The notes beneath the pieces are model-generated. The model saw only the letters and a program-made list of their open reading frames with translations, was not told the DNA's origin and did not search any database. Shown here in pieces: positions 15,845 to 23,732 of a stretch of DNA of 23,867 nucleotides; positions within the stretch are counted from its first letter, which is position 1; each line of letters starts with the position of its first letter. Position numbers and translations under genes: made by a program. Where the stretch lies: positions 1-23,867 of the forward strand of contig CACYNZ010000065.1 in assembly GCA_902775835.1 (NCBI GenBank). The letters run 5' to 3'. This DNA comes from an uncultured Eubacteriales bacterium. Its GTDB lineage: Bacteria; Bacillota_A; Clostridia; Christensenellales; Aristaeellaceae.

Positions 15845-15870
15845 ATCCCCCCTGCCGGCGCAAGGGGGAT
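15845..15870 (-). terminator. terminator between the AraC regulator and the second deglycase
   Basis: ATCCCCC and GGGGGAT arms around a 12-base loop, followed on the minus strand by TTTTATATAATTTTTT. The tail contains a perfect TATAAT, 17 bases from a weak TTGCGC inside the stem, so the same bases might also promote the next gene. That second role is speculative. Confidence 0.6.
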
Positions 15871-15917
15871 CGGTTGTCAGTATCCGAACATTCCTTTGTC
15901 ACAAAACGACCGGACGG

Positions 15918-17927
15918 TCAAAACAGGCGGCGATACTCGGTGGGGGTCAGGTTTTCCTGCTTGCGGAACGCGCGGATCAGCGCCAGGCTGTTGGTGTAGC
16001 CCACCTGCTCGGCGATGGCGCCGACGGTATCCTTTGTTTCCTTCAGCAGGCGTTTGGCCTTCTGGATGCGCATCTGCGATATGTATTCCAGCACGCCCAT
16101 GCCCAGATCGCGCTTAAAGATGCGAAGCAGGTAGGACTGGGACAGATGGAACAGATCGGAAAGCTGGGATACCGTCATCATGGGATCCTGATAATTCTGG
16201 GCGATGTAGGCGCAAACCTGCTCGGTTTGACGGGAAATCGGATGGGCGCTTTCTCCTTCCGCCTTGGTTTCGGCTTCCTCCGCCTGCACCTTCATCAGGC
16301 TGGCCCTATCGGCCACCCGGACGGCGATGTTATAGGTTTCCATCAGCTGGATGCCGTCGCGCACCTCCGTATACGCCTGGGCAATGCCCTCCGGCCCGGT
16401 CACGGGATCGCTGAAGTAGCAGCGCAGCTGTACGCCGATGCGGCCTTCCACATAGGTGATCAGCGCTTCGCAGGCCTCCTGCAGCGCAGCCTTTTCGGCG
16501 GCCGCATCGGAGGAGGACGTCGGCTTGTCCTCCTTGAGGTTCAGCAGATAGTAAAAGCTGTTGTTATACGTGCAGCTTTGGCTGTTGTAGTGCCTGGACA
16601 GGAATTCCACCGCAAAGGAATCCAAACAATAGTTTATCAGGTCAAATACGTCTTCTCCCGTATCCCCGGAAACCTCGCTGACATCGGTATATCCGATGAC
16701 ATCCAGACAGAGCACTGCGAACATGTCGCTCTCAAAACCGGTCTGATAATCGCAGCAGCCCTGGCGGAAAACCTCGGCGCTGCGGATCTTGCCATGCATC
16801 ACCCGGATTAGCCAGTTTTCCCGGATCTCCCGCATATGGCGGGAAATATTATCGCGGTAGCTGCCGTTTTCATCCAGCAGCCGCTGCATGCCCTCCTCCA
16901 GGGCAGCCAAATCATCCTTTGCGCCGCCCGTCTTTTCGATGAAGCGCCGGGTGATCCGGCGGATGCGCTTGGCTCGCTGGTGCGTGAAGATCACGGCCAG
17001 CAGCACCCCCAGACTCAGGGCCACCAGCGTGGTCAGCAGATACGTGTACTGCAGCCTGTGCAGCGGCTGATTAAAATACGCCAAATCGATCCCGGCCGCC
17101 ACCTTCCAGGGGGAGGCGGACAGCCCGGCGGACAGGAACTGACAGTCTTTTCCGTTCAAAGGCATGGAAAACTCGTCCTCGCCCGTCAGGCGGATCAGGA
17201 TCTCTTCGGTGATCGCAGGCCCGGAAGCGGGAGAAATCACCCGGCCTGACGCATCCAGCAGCCACACAGTCGCCCACTCATCCGATGCGTTTTCCAATAC
17301 GCCCGCCACGGCTTGGGCATTGATGGACAGCAGACAGACGGCGTCCGGGTTGCTGCGGATCACGGAATCATAGACCAGCGCAGTCAGACGGCCCTGGCCG
17401 CCCGGCTGCTCAGATAGCAGCGTTTGATGGGCTGCGTACGCATTTTTCAGCTGGTCATCGGAAAGGCCAAACCGCACCGAAAGCTCCTGTATCCCGTTTT
17501 CACCCCGCAGGATCCCGGTGTTGGAGGCCGACACGCCCGAGTGCGTGAACAGCACCGCTATGCTCTCGATGCTGCCGTTATAGGCGATGCGGCGGATCAG
17601 CTCTTCCTGCAAATGCATGATGCCAAGCTTTTTATATACGTTCAGATCATTTTCCCGGCAGTACATCAGAGAAGCAACCTGGGAGGAGGCCAGGATCTGC
17701 CGTCCGGTATTGACGGCCTCGGCAAAGAGCCTGTCCAGCGTATCGGCGGCCTGGGACAGCACCAGGCGCTGGCTTTCCAGCAGATACGCATCCACCCTGC
17801 GGTACGCCTGAGAATAAAAAACCACATTGAACAGCAGGATGACCAGGATCAGGATAAAATAAGAAGACAGAATCCGCCCGAAAAGGCCGAACCTGCGCTG
17901 TCGGGACGATTTCTCGTTCTTCTGCAT
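15918..17927 (-). CDS. membrane-bound AraC-family sensor-regulator (YesN-like)
   Basis: A 669-residue one-protein sensor and regulator. The ATG at 17927 follows AGGAGGAG; an upstream TTG is less likely. Membrane segments lie at about 20-40 and 295-314 and enclose a ~250-residue outside domain of the Cache type. A ~250-residue cytoplasmic linker follows. The last ~106 residues (564-669) form an AraC double helix-turn-helix, with M-T-V-S-Q-L-S-D-L-F-H-L-S in the first and V-G-A-I-A-E-Q-V-G-Y in the second, ending P-T-E-Y-R-R-L-F. Such proteins switch on nearby lpl-type transporter genes when the extracellular sugar is sensed. Here it is divergent from the importer and upstream of the deglycase. 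Confidence 0.85.
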   Translation of the reverse strand: MQKNEKSSRQRRFGLFGRILSSYFILILVILLFNVVFYSQAYRRVDAYLLESQRLVLSQAADTLDRLFAEAVNTGRQILASSQVASLMYCRENDLNVYKKLGIMHLQEELIRRIAYNGSIESIAVLFTHSGVSASNTGILRGENGIQELSVRFGLSDDQLKNAYAAHQTLLSEQPGGQGRLTALVYDSVIRSNPDAVCLLSINAQAVAGVLENASDEWATVWLLDASGRVISPASGPAITEEILIRLTGEDEFSMPLNGKDCQFLSAGLSASPWKVAAGIDLAYFNQPLHRLQYTYLLTTLVALSLGVLLAVIFTHQRAKRIRRITRRFIEKTGGAKDDLAALEEGMQRLLDENGSYRDNISRHMREIRENWLIRVMHGKIRSAEVFRQGCCDYQTGFESDMFAVLCLDVIGYTDVSEVSGDTGEDVFDLINYCLDSFAVEFLSRHYNSQSCTYNNSFYYLLNLKEDKPTSSSDAAAEKAALQEACEALITYVEGRIGVQLRCYFSDPVTGPEGIAQAYTEVRDGIQLMETYNIAVRVADRASLMKVQAEEAETKAEGESAHPISRQTEQVCAYIAQNYQDPMMTVSQLSDLFHLSQSYLLRIFKRDLGMGVLEYISQMRIQKAKRLLKETKDTVGAIAEQVGYTNSLALIRAFRKQENLTPTEYRRLF

Positions 17928-17958
17928 GCCGATCTCCTCCTGCAATCAGTATGACAAT

Positions 17959-17987
17959 ATAATACAACATAAGACGAAATAATTCAA
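17959..17987 (-). promoter_or_regulatory. promoter of the AraC regulator
   Basis: On the minus strand TTGAAT (17987-17982) and TATTAT (17964-17959) are 17 bases apart, 32 bases before the start codon. The spacer and -10 contain TCGTCTTAT and ATGTTGTATTA, two words also present at the frl promoter. Confidence 0.6.
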
Positions 17988-18163
17988 CCATGAAAAGCCG
18001 ACGCAAACAGCCGTCAGCATGGCAAAAAAGGGAAATATTCGGCCAAGTGTTCGGGAAATGCATACGCTGCCTTTTATTGATACTTGCTTTCTTCCGCTCT
18101 TTTTCTCAAAATAGAGACAAAGAAAACGGCTGACCAAGCCGTAAAACGGAAAGGAGAAACAAG

Positions 18164-19747
18164 ATGAAAAAGTTGCTTTCCCTGCTGCTGGCAGCCATCA
18201 TGACGCTGAGTCTGTTTGGCGTCGCCCTGGCGGAAGAAGCCCCTCGCTATGACCTGGAAGCCCTTGGATTGCCCCTGTCCGAGGAAAAGATCACGCTCAC
18301 CTTCTGGTGGCCCCAGGCGAAGGATCTGGGCGAGCTTTCTTCCCCCGGTGAAAGCGAGCTGATCCAGTATCTGGAAAAAATCACCAACGTGCACATCGAC
18401 TGGATCGTGCCCGCAAGCGGTTCCGAAGACACGGCCTATCAGCTGCTGTACACCTCCGAAGAGATGCCGGATATCGTCATGCAGCGCCGCAGCCCCTACA
18501 TGGTGTACCGCAACGGCCAGGACGCCGCCATCGAGGACGGCTACTTTGTGGATCTGAACGATTATGCCGACTGCATGCCCAACTATCTGGCCTTCCTGGA
18601 GACCCAGCCGGAATACAAGCCCATGGGCCTGACCGATACCGGCCGCCGGGAGGCCATGTACCAGAGCTTCTACCGTCCCTGCGAGACCGAATGCGGCATC
18701 GTGATCCGCAAGGACTTGCTGGACAAGGCCGGACTGGGTCTGCCTGTGACCTACGACGACTGGCACACCGTCCTGACCGCCTTCAAGGAAATGGGCGTCT
18801 ATGCGCCGCTGTACCTGATGAACAACGGCGCCACCACCAATAACGAATGGTCTGCCGGCTTCGGCGTGGCGCAGGGCTTCTATAATGAAAACGGCGTCGT
18901 CAAGTTCGGCGCCATCCAGGAGGGCTGGAAGGAATATCTGACCCTGATGAATCAGTGGTACGCCGAAGGTCTGCTGGATCCCGATTTCATGGCCCGCACC
19001 GGTGAAGCCACCGATAAGGACACCGAAATGCTCTACAGCGACAACATCGGCGCCTGGTACGATTGGACCACCCGCTGCGACAGCAACTATGTGCAGCGCG
19101 GTGCACAGAACCCCGATTTCAAGGCTGTCGGCGTGACCCCGCCCAAAAAGAACGCCGATGACGTGACCCACCTGCGCTCCATCGATAACCGCACCAGCTC
19201 CCGCTATTCCATCTCCGTCTCCTGCAAGCATCCCGAAATCGCCGTTCGCTGGCTGGATCTGTTCTATTACTGGGATATCGCCCAGGATGCCAACTATGGC
19301 ATGGACGACGGGCGTTCCTTCAATTATGGCGAGGATGGCAAGCGCTATCTGAACTCCGACTTCCGCTACAACAATCCGGAAGGCATCTCCTCCTCGGCGT
19401 TCTTTGCCAAGTATGGCTTCAAGGACCCGCCGTTGCGCATCCAGGATTTCCAGCAGGATATCTTCCTGCCGCTCCAGCGTCAGGCCATGGAGAATTGGAC
19501 GGCTGAAAGCGCAAAGGACGATTGGATGATGCCGGTCAATATTACCATGAACGCAGAGGAAAGCAACACGTACAACATGATCATGGCGGACGTGACGACC
19601 TACGTCAACGAAAACGCCGTACAGTTCATTACCGGCGCCAAGAGCTTTGCCGAATGGGACGCCTATGTGGATACCATCCTGGGCATGGGCATTGAAGAAG
19701 TGGTCGCCATCGAGCAGGCTGCGCTGGATCGTTACAATAACCGCTGA
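18164..19747 (+). CDS. extracellular oligosaccharide-type binding protein (LplA-like)
   Basis: A 527-residue family-1 binding protein with a clean Sec signal peptide: M-K-K, a leucine-rich core, and a likely cut after A-L-A at residue 23. There is no lipobox cysteine. An early L-T-F-W-W-P-Q strand and the large size are typical of LplA-like proteins that work with LplB and LplC. Ribosome site AAAGGAG nine bases before the ATG. It heads a plus-strand importer operon divergent from the AraC regulator. The ligand is unknown; the neighbouring deglycase suggests a glycated compound. A small hairpin (18126-18142) lies in the leader. I see no clear promoter; a weak TTGCTT with CAAAAT near 18083-18112 is the best candidate. 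Confidence 0.82.
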   Translation: MKKLLSLLLAAIMTLSLFGVALAEEAPRYDLEALGLPLSEEKITLTFWWPQAKDLGELSSPGESELIQYLEKITNVHIDWIVPASGSEDTAYQLLYTSEEMPDIVMQRRSPYMVYRNGQDAAIEDGYFVDLNDYADCMPNYLAFLETQPEYKPMGLTDTGRREAMYQSFYRPCETECGIVIRKDLLDKAGLGLPVTYDDWHTVLTAFKEMGVYAPLYLMNNGATTNNEWSAGFGVAQGFYNENGVVKFGAIQEGWKEYLTLMNQWYAEGLLDPDFMARTGEATDKDTEMLYSDNIGAWYDWTTRCDSNYVQRGAQNPDFKAVGVTPPKKNADDVTHLRSIDNRTSSRYSISVSCKHPEIAVRWLDLFYYWDIAQDANYGMDDGRSFNYGEDGKRYLNSDFRYNNPEGISSSAFFAKYGFKDPPLRIQDFQQDIFLPLQRQAMENWTAESAKDDWMMPVNITMNAEESNTYNMIMADVTTYVNENAVQFITGAKSFAEWDAYVDTILGMGIEEVVAIEQAALDRYNNR

Positions 19748-19755
19748 CGTCCTTG

Positions 19756-19783
19756 GGGAGGGGATGGCCTTTCATCCCCTCCC
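19756..19783 (+). terminator. intercistronic hairpin after the second binding-protein gene
   Basis: GGGAGGGGATG (19756-19766) pairs perfectly with CATCCCCTCCC (19773-19783) around six bases, with no T-run after it. Its position just after a binding-protein gene mirrors the hairpin at 6261 and suggests transcript stabilisation or partial termination. Confidence 0.65.
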
Positions 19784-19825
19784 GCATGTTCCTCCGCCAT
19801 CTTTTTGTGAAAGGCTTGAATCATC

Positions 19826-20776
19826 ATGAGCAAAGAAATTTCCGGCATTTCTCACAAAAAGCAATCGCTCGGCTGGCGGATCAGGAAGGATCTGGTTTCC
19901 AACTGGTCGCTTTATCTGATGCTGCTGCCGCCGCTGCTCTATCTGATCATTTTCCATTACACGCCCATGGGCGGGCTTGTCATCGGATTTCAGAACTATA
20001 ACTTCCGAAAGGGCATCCTGCACAGCCCCTGGATCGGGATTGCCAATTTTCGGCAGTTTTTTTCTTCCATGTATTTTTCCCGCACCCTGCGCAACACGCT
20101 GATCCTTTCGGCCTATGGCTTCCTCTTTTCTGTGCCCGCCGCCATCATCCTGGCGCTGCTGCTCAACGAAGTCCGCTCCAGCCTGTTTAAGCGCAGCGTG
20201 CAGACCATCTCGTATCTGCCCTATTTTATTTCCATGGTGGTCGCAGTGGGCATCCTGGCGGATTTCTGCAAATCCAACGGTCTTCTGACCCAAACGATCA
20301 ATTTCCTTACCGGCGGCCGCAACACCAATCTGATGGGGCAGGCCAAGTTTTTCAGGGGTCTATTCATCGGCTCCAACATCTGGCAGCACGTGGGCTATAA
20401 CAGCATCATTTATATGTCGGCCCTGGCCGGCATCGATCAGGAGCTGTATGAAGCTGCCAGGATCGACGGTGCGAACCGCTGGAAGCAGACCCTGCACGTG
20501 ACCATCCCCGGCCTGGCGTCCACCATCATCGTGCTGCTGATCCTGCGGGTGGGAGAGGTCATGTCGCTGGATTACGAAAAGGTATTGCTGATGTACACCC
20601 CCGCAACCTATTCCACCGCCGATATCATCCAGACCTATGTATATCGCGTCGGCCTGGTGAATGGCAATTACAGCTATGCGACGGCTGTCGGTCTGTTTAA
20701 TTCGGTTGTGAGCATTATCCTGATCGTCCTGGCCAACCGCGCCAGCCGGCGGCTCACGGAAACCAGCTTATGGTGA
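19826..20776 (+). CDS. sugar ABC transporter permease, LplB-like
   Basis: A 316-residue permease with about six membrane segments. The N-terminal region Y-L-M-L-L-P-P-L-L-Y-L-I is the usual LplB start, followed by the outside F-H-Y-T-P-M-G-G. The EAA loop is Y-E-A-A-R-I-D-G-A-N-R with H-V-T-I-P-G. It pairs with the next gene. The ribosome site is weak (AAAGG, about 11 bases before the ATG). It follows the binding protein by 78 bases. Confidence 0.85.
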   Translation: MSKEISGISHKKQSLGWRIRKDLVSNWSLYLMLLPPLLYLIIFHYTPMGGLVIGFQNYNFRKGILHSPWIGIANFRQFFSSMYFSRTLRNTLILSAYGFLFSVPAAIILALLLNEVRSSLFKRSVQTISYLPYFISMVVAVGILADFCKSNGLLTQTINFLTGGRNTNLMGQAKFFRGLFIGSNIWQHVGYNSIIYMSALAGIDQELYEAARIDGANRWKQTLHVTIPGLASTIIVLLILRVGEVMSLDYEKVLLMYTPATYSTADIIQTYVYRVGLVNGNYSYATAVGLFNSVVSIILIVLANRASRRLTETSLW

Positions 20777-20786
20777 GGTGACAGTT

Positions 20787-21722
20787 ATGACAGGCAGAAT
20801 TCCTCGCACAAGACATCGCTTTATCAGCTTAAACCGCACCCGGGGTGAGTTTGCTTTCGGCATTTTCAATACCGTTTTCCTCTGCATCCTGTCTCTGATC
20901 TTTATCATGCCGGTTTGGCACGTGATCATGAGCTCCTTTTCCGATCCGGATATCGTGCAGGGCACCAGCACCCTGGCCCTGCTGCCCAAGGGACAAGCCA
21001 CGCTGGGCGGTTACCGCCTGGTCTTTAAGAATCCAAATATCTGGCGCTCCTATCTGAATACCCTGCTGTATGAGCCATCCTTCACGGCGGTGGGTTTACT
21101 GCTGTGCATCCTTTCGGCGTATGTGCTCAGCCGCAAGGAACTGGGATCGCGCAAATGGCTCACCTTTGTCTTTACGTTTACCATGATCTTCAACGGGGGC
21201 CTGGTGCCAACCTTCATCGTCGTCAACCGGCTGAGGCTTACCGATACCCCCTGGGCGATGATCATTCCGGGGTCTTTCTCGGTCTATTATATGATCATCA
21301 TGCGAACCAGCTTTTTGAGCATTCCGGATTCCCTGGTGGAATCGGCCAAGATCGATGGGGCCGGACATATGCGTATCCTTTTCCAGATCGTGCTGCCGGT
21401 TTCTAAGGCCGTGGTGGCTTCCATTTTTATGTTCCTTGTCATCAGGTGCTGGAACGCCTGGTTCAACGCATCCATCTATTTGCAGAAACGGCGGGATCTG
21501 TATCCGCTGCAGCTGTACCTGCGGGAGATCATCCTGCAAACCAGCGACACGCTGGATAGCACATTGGTGGCCGAAGCCTCCGATATATCCGATATGGATA
21601 AATTCCGTCCCATTACAAAGTATTGCACCATCACCTTTTCGATCCTGCCGATGCTGATCCTCTACCCCTTCGTCCAGAAGTATTTTGTGAAGGGCGTCAT
21701 GATCGGCTCGATCAAAGGATAA
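20787..21722 (+). CDS. sugar ABC transporter permease, LplC-like
   Basis: A 311-residue permease. I choose the ATG at 20787 because GAGGTGA lies six bases before it; a GTG at 20778 is the alternative. It has about six membrane segments, an EAA loop E-S-A-K-I-D-G-A-G-H with Q-I-V-L-P-V-S, and the usual end F-V-K-G-V-M-I-G-S-I-K-G. It starts ten bases after the LplB stop and is the last gene of the operon. No ATPase gene follows. Confidence 0.85.
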   Translation: MTGRIPRTRHRFISLNRTRGEFAFGIFNTVFLCILSLIFIMPVWHVIMSSFSDPDIVQGTSTLALLPKGQATLGGYRLVFKNPNIWRSYLNTLLYEPSFTAVGLLLCILSAYVLSRKELGSRKWLTFVFTFTMIFNGGLVPTFIVVNRLRLTDTPWAMIIPGSFSVYYMIIMRTSFLSIPDSLVESAKIDGAGHMRILFQIVLPVSKAVVASIFMFLVIRCWNAWFNASIYLQKRRDLYPLQLYLREIILQTSDTLDSTLVAEASDISDMDKFRPITKYCTITFSILPMLILYPFVQKYFVKGVMIGSIKG

Positions 21723-21739
21723 AGCCGCCGCTTCCTCCC

Positions 21740-21776
21740 GGGGCTGCTGCACAATGCGTGCGGCAGTCCCTTTTAT
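21740..21776 (+). terminator. intrinsic terminator of the importer operon
   Basis: GGGGCTGCTGCAC (21740-21752) pairs with GTGCGGCAGTCCC (21758-21770), allowing two wobbles, around a 5-base loop. TTTTATATT follows. It lies 17 bases after the last permease. Confidence 0.85.
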
Positions 21777-21943
21777 ATTGGGCATTGGAATATCGCAAAA
21801 ACCGAGTTAATTTTGAAAAACCAAAAAAGTTTGGAAATAAGCCTGACAAAGATAACCTTAGTCCATTCAAACTGTATTCAGCATTTCGACGCTTTCTGCA
21901 CTGCAAAAGTCAATAATCATTACTTTCTTCGAATAATCTATAA

Positions 21944-22171
21944 TCAGAGTTCCTGCAGTCCGGTATATTTTGCATAGAACCCGTCGCCTCTCAACGCGAT
22001 GCACTGTTCAAAACGCTTCAGGTCTGTTGCAGAACGATACTCGACAGATGCCAGAAAACACTTTACATGGAACTTTTCCTTGTACGGTAATGCTCCTTCT
22101 GCTTCACAGTTATACCGAAAAGTCCGTAAAAGATATCACTGATAACATCTTCAACCCCTGTTTTCCAAATT
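21944..22171 (-). pseudogene. frameshifted small gene of unknown family
   Basis: A 63-codon frame (22135-21944) ends at TGA and reads like real protein: Y-N-C-E-A-E-G-A-L-P-Y-K-E-K, then F-H-V-K-C-F-L-A-S-V and L-R-G-D-G-F-Y-A-K-Y. It has no start of its own. An ATG near 22150, preceded by AGGGG, opens a 12-codon stretch in another frame (M-L-S-V-I-S-F-T-D-F) that would join it after a one-base shift near 22115-22125, giving about 67 residues. The family is not recognised. The rest of the gap 21777-22310 is A/T-rich with no other gene visible. Confidence 0.4.
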
Positions 22172-22184
22172 CGTTTTTTTGAAT

Positions 22185-22264
22185 CGGGGGGATAATCCCC
22201 CCGGTTTAGAAAACCATTCCCGGGACGGTCTCGATAATATGCTATGCTTTTGACAAGTTGTCAA
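22185..22264. repeat. two perfect palindromes upstream of the chimeric gene
   Basis: CGGGGGGAT-A-ATCCCCCCG (22185-22203) and TTGACAA-G-TTGTCAA (22250-22264) are both perfect. The first could be a terminator or a DNA cruciform. The second contains a -35-like TTGACA on each strand and could be an operator. No good -10 at 17 bases is seen. Confidence 0.45.
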
Positions 22265-22310
22265 ACATAATGCGTAAAACAAAATATGCAAGAAAGGCAA
22301 GGTACATTAA

Positions 22311-22883
22311 ATGAAGAAACAGAAAAATATGGTTAAGAATACATCTTTCAATCCTGAAGGAATGATTGCCATTGATCAGCCGAAGTTCAACGTGATCATT
22401 GCTGATCCGCCCTGGAGTTGTAATCAGATAGGTAACTACGGAGCCTGTAAACACTACGATTTAATGACTCAGGAGCAGATCAAGGCAATGCCGATTGCAG
22501 ACCTGACTGCCGAGAACGCAGTGCTCTTTCTCTGGATCACGTCCGGTGCCAAAGGCCGACATGCTGGCGAAGAGGTAATGAAAGCCTGGGGATTTGATTA
22601 TAAAGATGATCTCATGGAAGCATTCAAAGCGGCTTTTGGGCGGAATTATCAGCTTGCCAGCACAAAGCTTTTGGATGCTGTGAACGGCATCGACAAGACC
22701 ATCTCAGTACTTCAGAAGACGAAAGAAAGCCTCCTCGCTTCAGAAAACCAGCTTCGTCTGGCAAACAACAAGGCAGAGGATCTCAGTATTAAAAGGCTGA
22801 CCAAAGGAGCCCCTTCCGTTGCAAAGTTGCTTGCAGAGGTAAATGAAGCTCAAAATGGAAGCGAGGCAATCACGGGAAACTGA
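22311..22883 (+). CDS. in-frame chimera: MT-A70 methyltransferase N-terminus and DUF2130-like C-terminus
   Basis: Residues 1 to about 97 follow MT-A70 adenine methyltransferases: F-N-V-I-I-A-D-P-P-W (the D-P-P-W active-site motif at 32-35), H-Y-D-L-M, and A-V-L-F-L-W-I-T. From about residue 99 the protein changes to a helical end, with L-D-A-V-N-G-I-D-K-T, Q-L-R-L-A-N-N-K-A-E-D and K-R-L-T-K-G-A-P-S-V, which resembles the C-terminus of DUF2130 proteins. MT-A70 proteins are usually about 170-200 residues in one domain, so the second half of the methyltransferase is missing. An in-frame deletion between two neighbouring genes explains this best. A methylase function is unlikely. AGAAAGGCAAGG precedes the ATG. 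Confidence 0.6.
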   Translation: MKKQKNMVKNTSFNPEGMIAIDQPKFNVIIADPPWSCNQIGNYGACKHYDLMTQEQIKAMPIADLTAENAVLFLWITSGAKGRHAGEEVMKAWGFDYKDDLMEAFKAAFGRNYQLASTKLLDAVNGIDKTISVLQKTKESLLASENQLRLANNKAEDLSIKRLTKGAPSVAKLLAEVNEAQNGSEAITGN

Positions 22884-22921
22884 TGAGGGTTTGTTGCCAA
22901 TTCATGTGTCCATTTTACGGG

Positions 22922-22952
22922 AAAGACACTATAAAGACACTGCAAAGACACC
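22922..22952 (+). repeat. three AAAGACAC direct repeats at 11-base spacing
   Basis: AAAGACACT (22922), AAAGACACT (22933) and AAAGACACC (22944) recur every 11 bases, one helical turn. It lies 39 bases after the chimeric gene. It could be a protein-binding array, an iteron remnant or chance. Confidence 0.5.
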
Positions 22953-23007
22953 TTGAGGCCACCTGGCATCAGTGGTAATGAAATGTATCATGTAAAAGCG
23001 GATCGAG

Positions 23008-23036
23008 AGCACCGGCAAAACGCTGGTGCTTTTCTT
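23008..23036 (+). terminator. intrinsic terminator
   Basis: AGCACCGGC (23008-23016) pairs with GCTGGTGCT (23022-23030) with one wobble around AAAAC, followed by TTTCTTT. It probably ends the transcript of the chimeric gene. Confidence 0.75.
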
Positions 23037-23184
23037 TATCTCCTTGGCAAAAAGCTCCAACTGCTTTCCCCTCTTATAAGCTCTGCGTCTGAATGCCGCA
23101 GGGCTATTTTGGTGCTATCCAGACATTCAGACAGGATGATACGAAGACTTCCTCATGGCTGTTGATACTCGTGCGAAGCAATTT

Positions 23185-23712
23185 GAAAAAAATTTTGAAA
23201 GAGGTTTCCAAAAGGCCCGATTTTGGACATTAGATGATGACTCTCGTGCTGAGAAAATTTTCTGGAGGTGGTGTCACTTTGCCCGATTTTTCCCATGTAG
23301 GGGTGAGGGGTGTCTGGCTAAATGTGTAGCGTGAGTTTCGCCCTGGCAAAAAAATTTCCTCAGGTGTTTCCAAAATCGCTGATTTTCGCCATGTAGATAG
23401 GGAGGGGCAAATGAAAGGAGAGCTGCCTGTATGAGGATAGTACCCTCTGAAGACTATGCTGGGCACTGTGCCTCTGCAAAAAATTTTCGAAATTGGTTTC
23501 CAAAAAGCTCGAATTTGGACATTTAAAAGTGAAGGGAGAAAACGACGATGACGATCTGCGTGCTGGAAAATTTTCTGGAGGTGGTGTCATTTTGCCCGTT
23601 TTTTCCCATGTAGGGGTGAGGGGGGTCTGGCTAAATGCGCAGCTTGACCTTCGCCTTGGCAAAAAATTTTGCTCAGGTGTTTCCAAAATCGCCGATTTTC
23701 GCCATTTATAGG
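23185..23712. repeat. six degenerate copies of a ~50-base module in A-B-C-A-B-C order
   Basis: Each copy has an A-run into AATTTT (or AAATTT), a variable GGTGTTTCC- or GGTGGTGTC-like middle, a CCGATTTT-like core and CAT-GTAG. The AATTTT cores begin at 23191, 23256, 23352, 23482, 23569 and 23665; the distance to CAT is 37-38 bases in all six. Copies 2-3 and 5-6 are 313 bases apart, so a three-module block has been duplicated. On the minus strand each CAT is an ATG opening a similar short peptide (M-S-K, M-G-K or M-A-K, then F-G-N in four copies). In copy 6 the core AAAATCGCCGATTTT is nearly palindromic. No known repeat family is recognised, and no gene is seen from 23037 to the end. Confidence 0.7.
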
Positions 23713-23732
23713 CGATGAGCTTCCCCTCATCA

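Noticed and set aside
14832..16811. 659-codon plus-strand open frame opposite the second deglycase and AraC gene
   Set aside because: It is antisense to two genes with clear domains and ribosome sites; composition (many H, G, Q) is that of a shadow frame.
18074..19231. 385-codon minus-strand frame opposite the LplA-like gene
   Set aside because: Antisense, low-complexity G/H/V-rich, no ribosome site.
23185..23712. Repeat array as a CRISPR
   Set aside because: Copies are too divergent, spacing between them is irregular (65-130 bases), and no cas gene is present.
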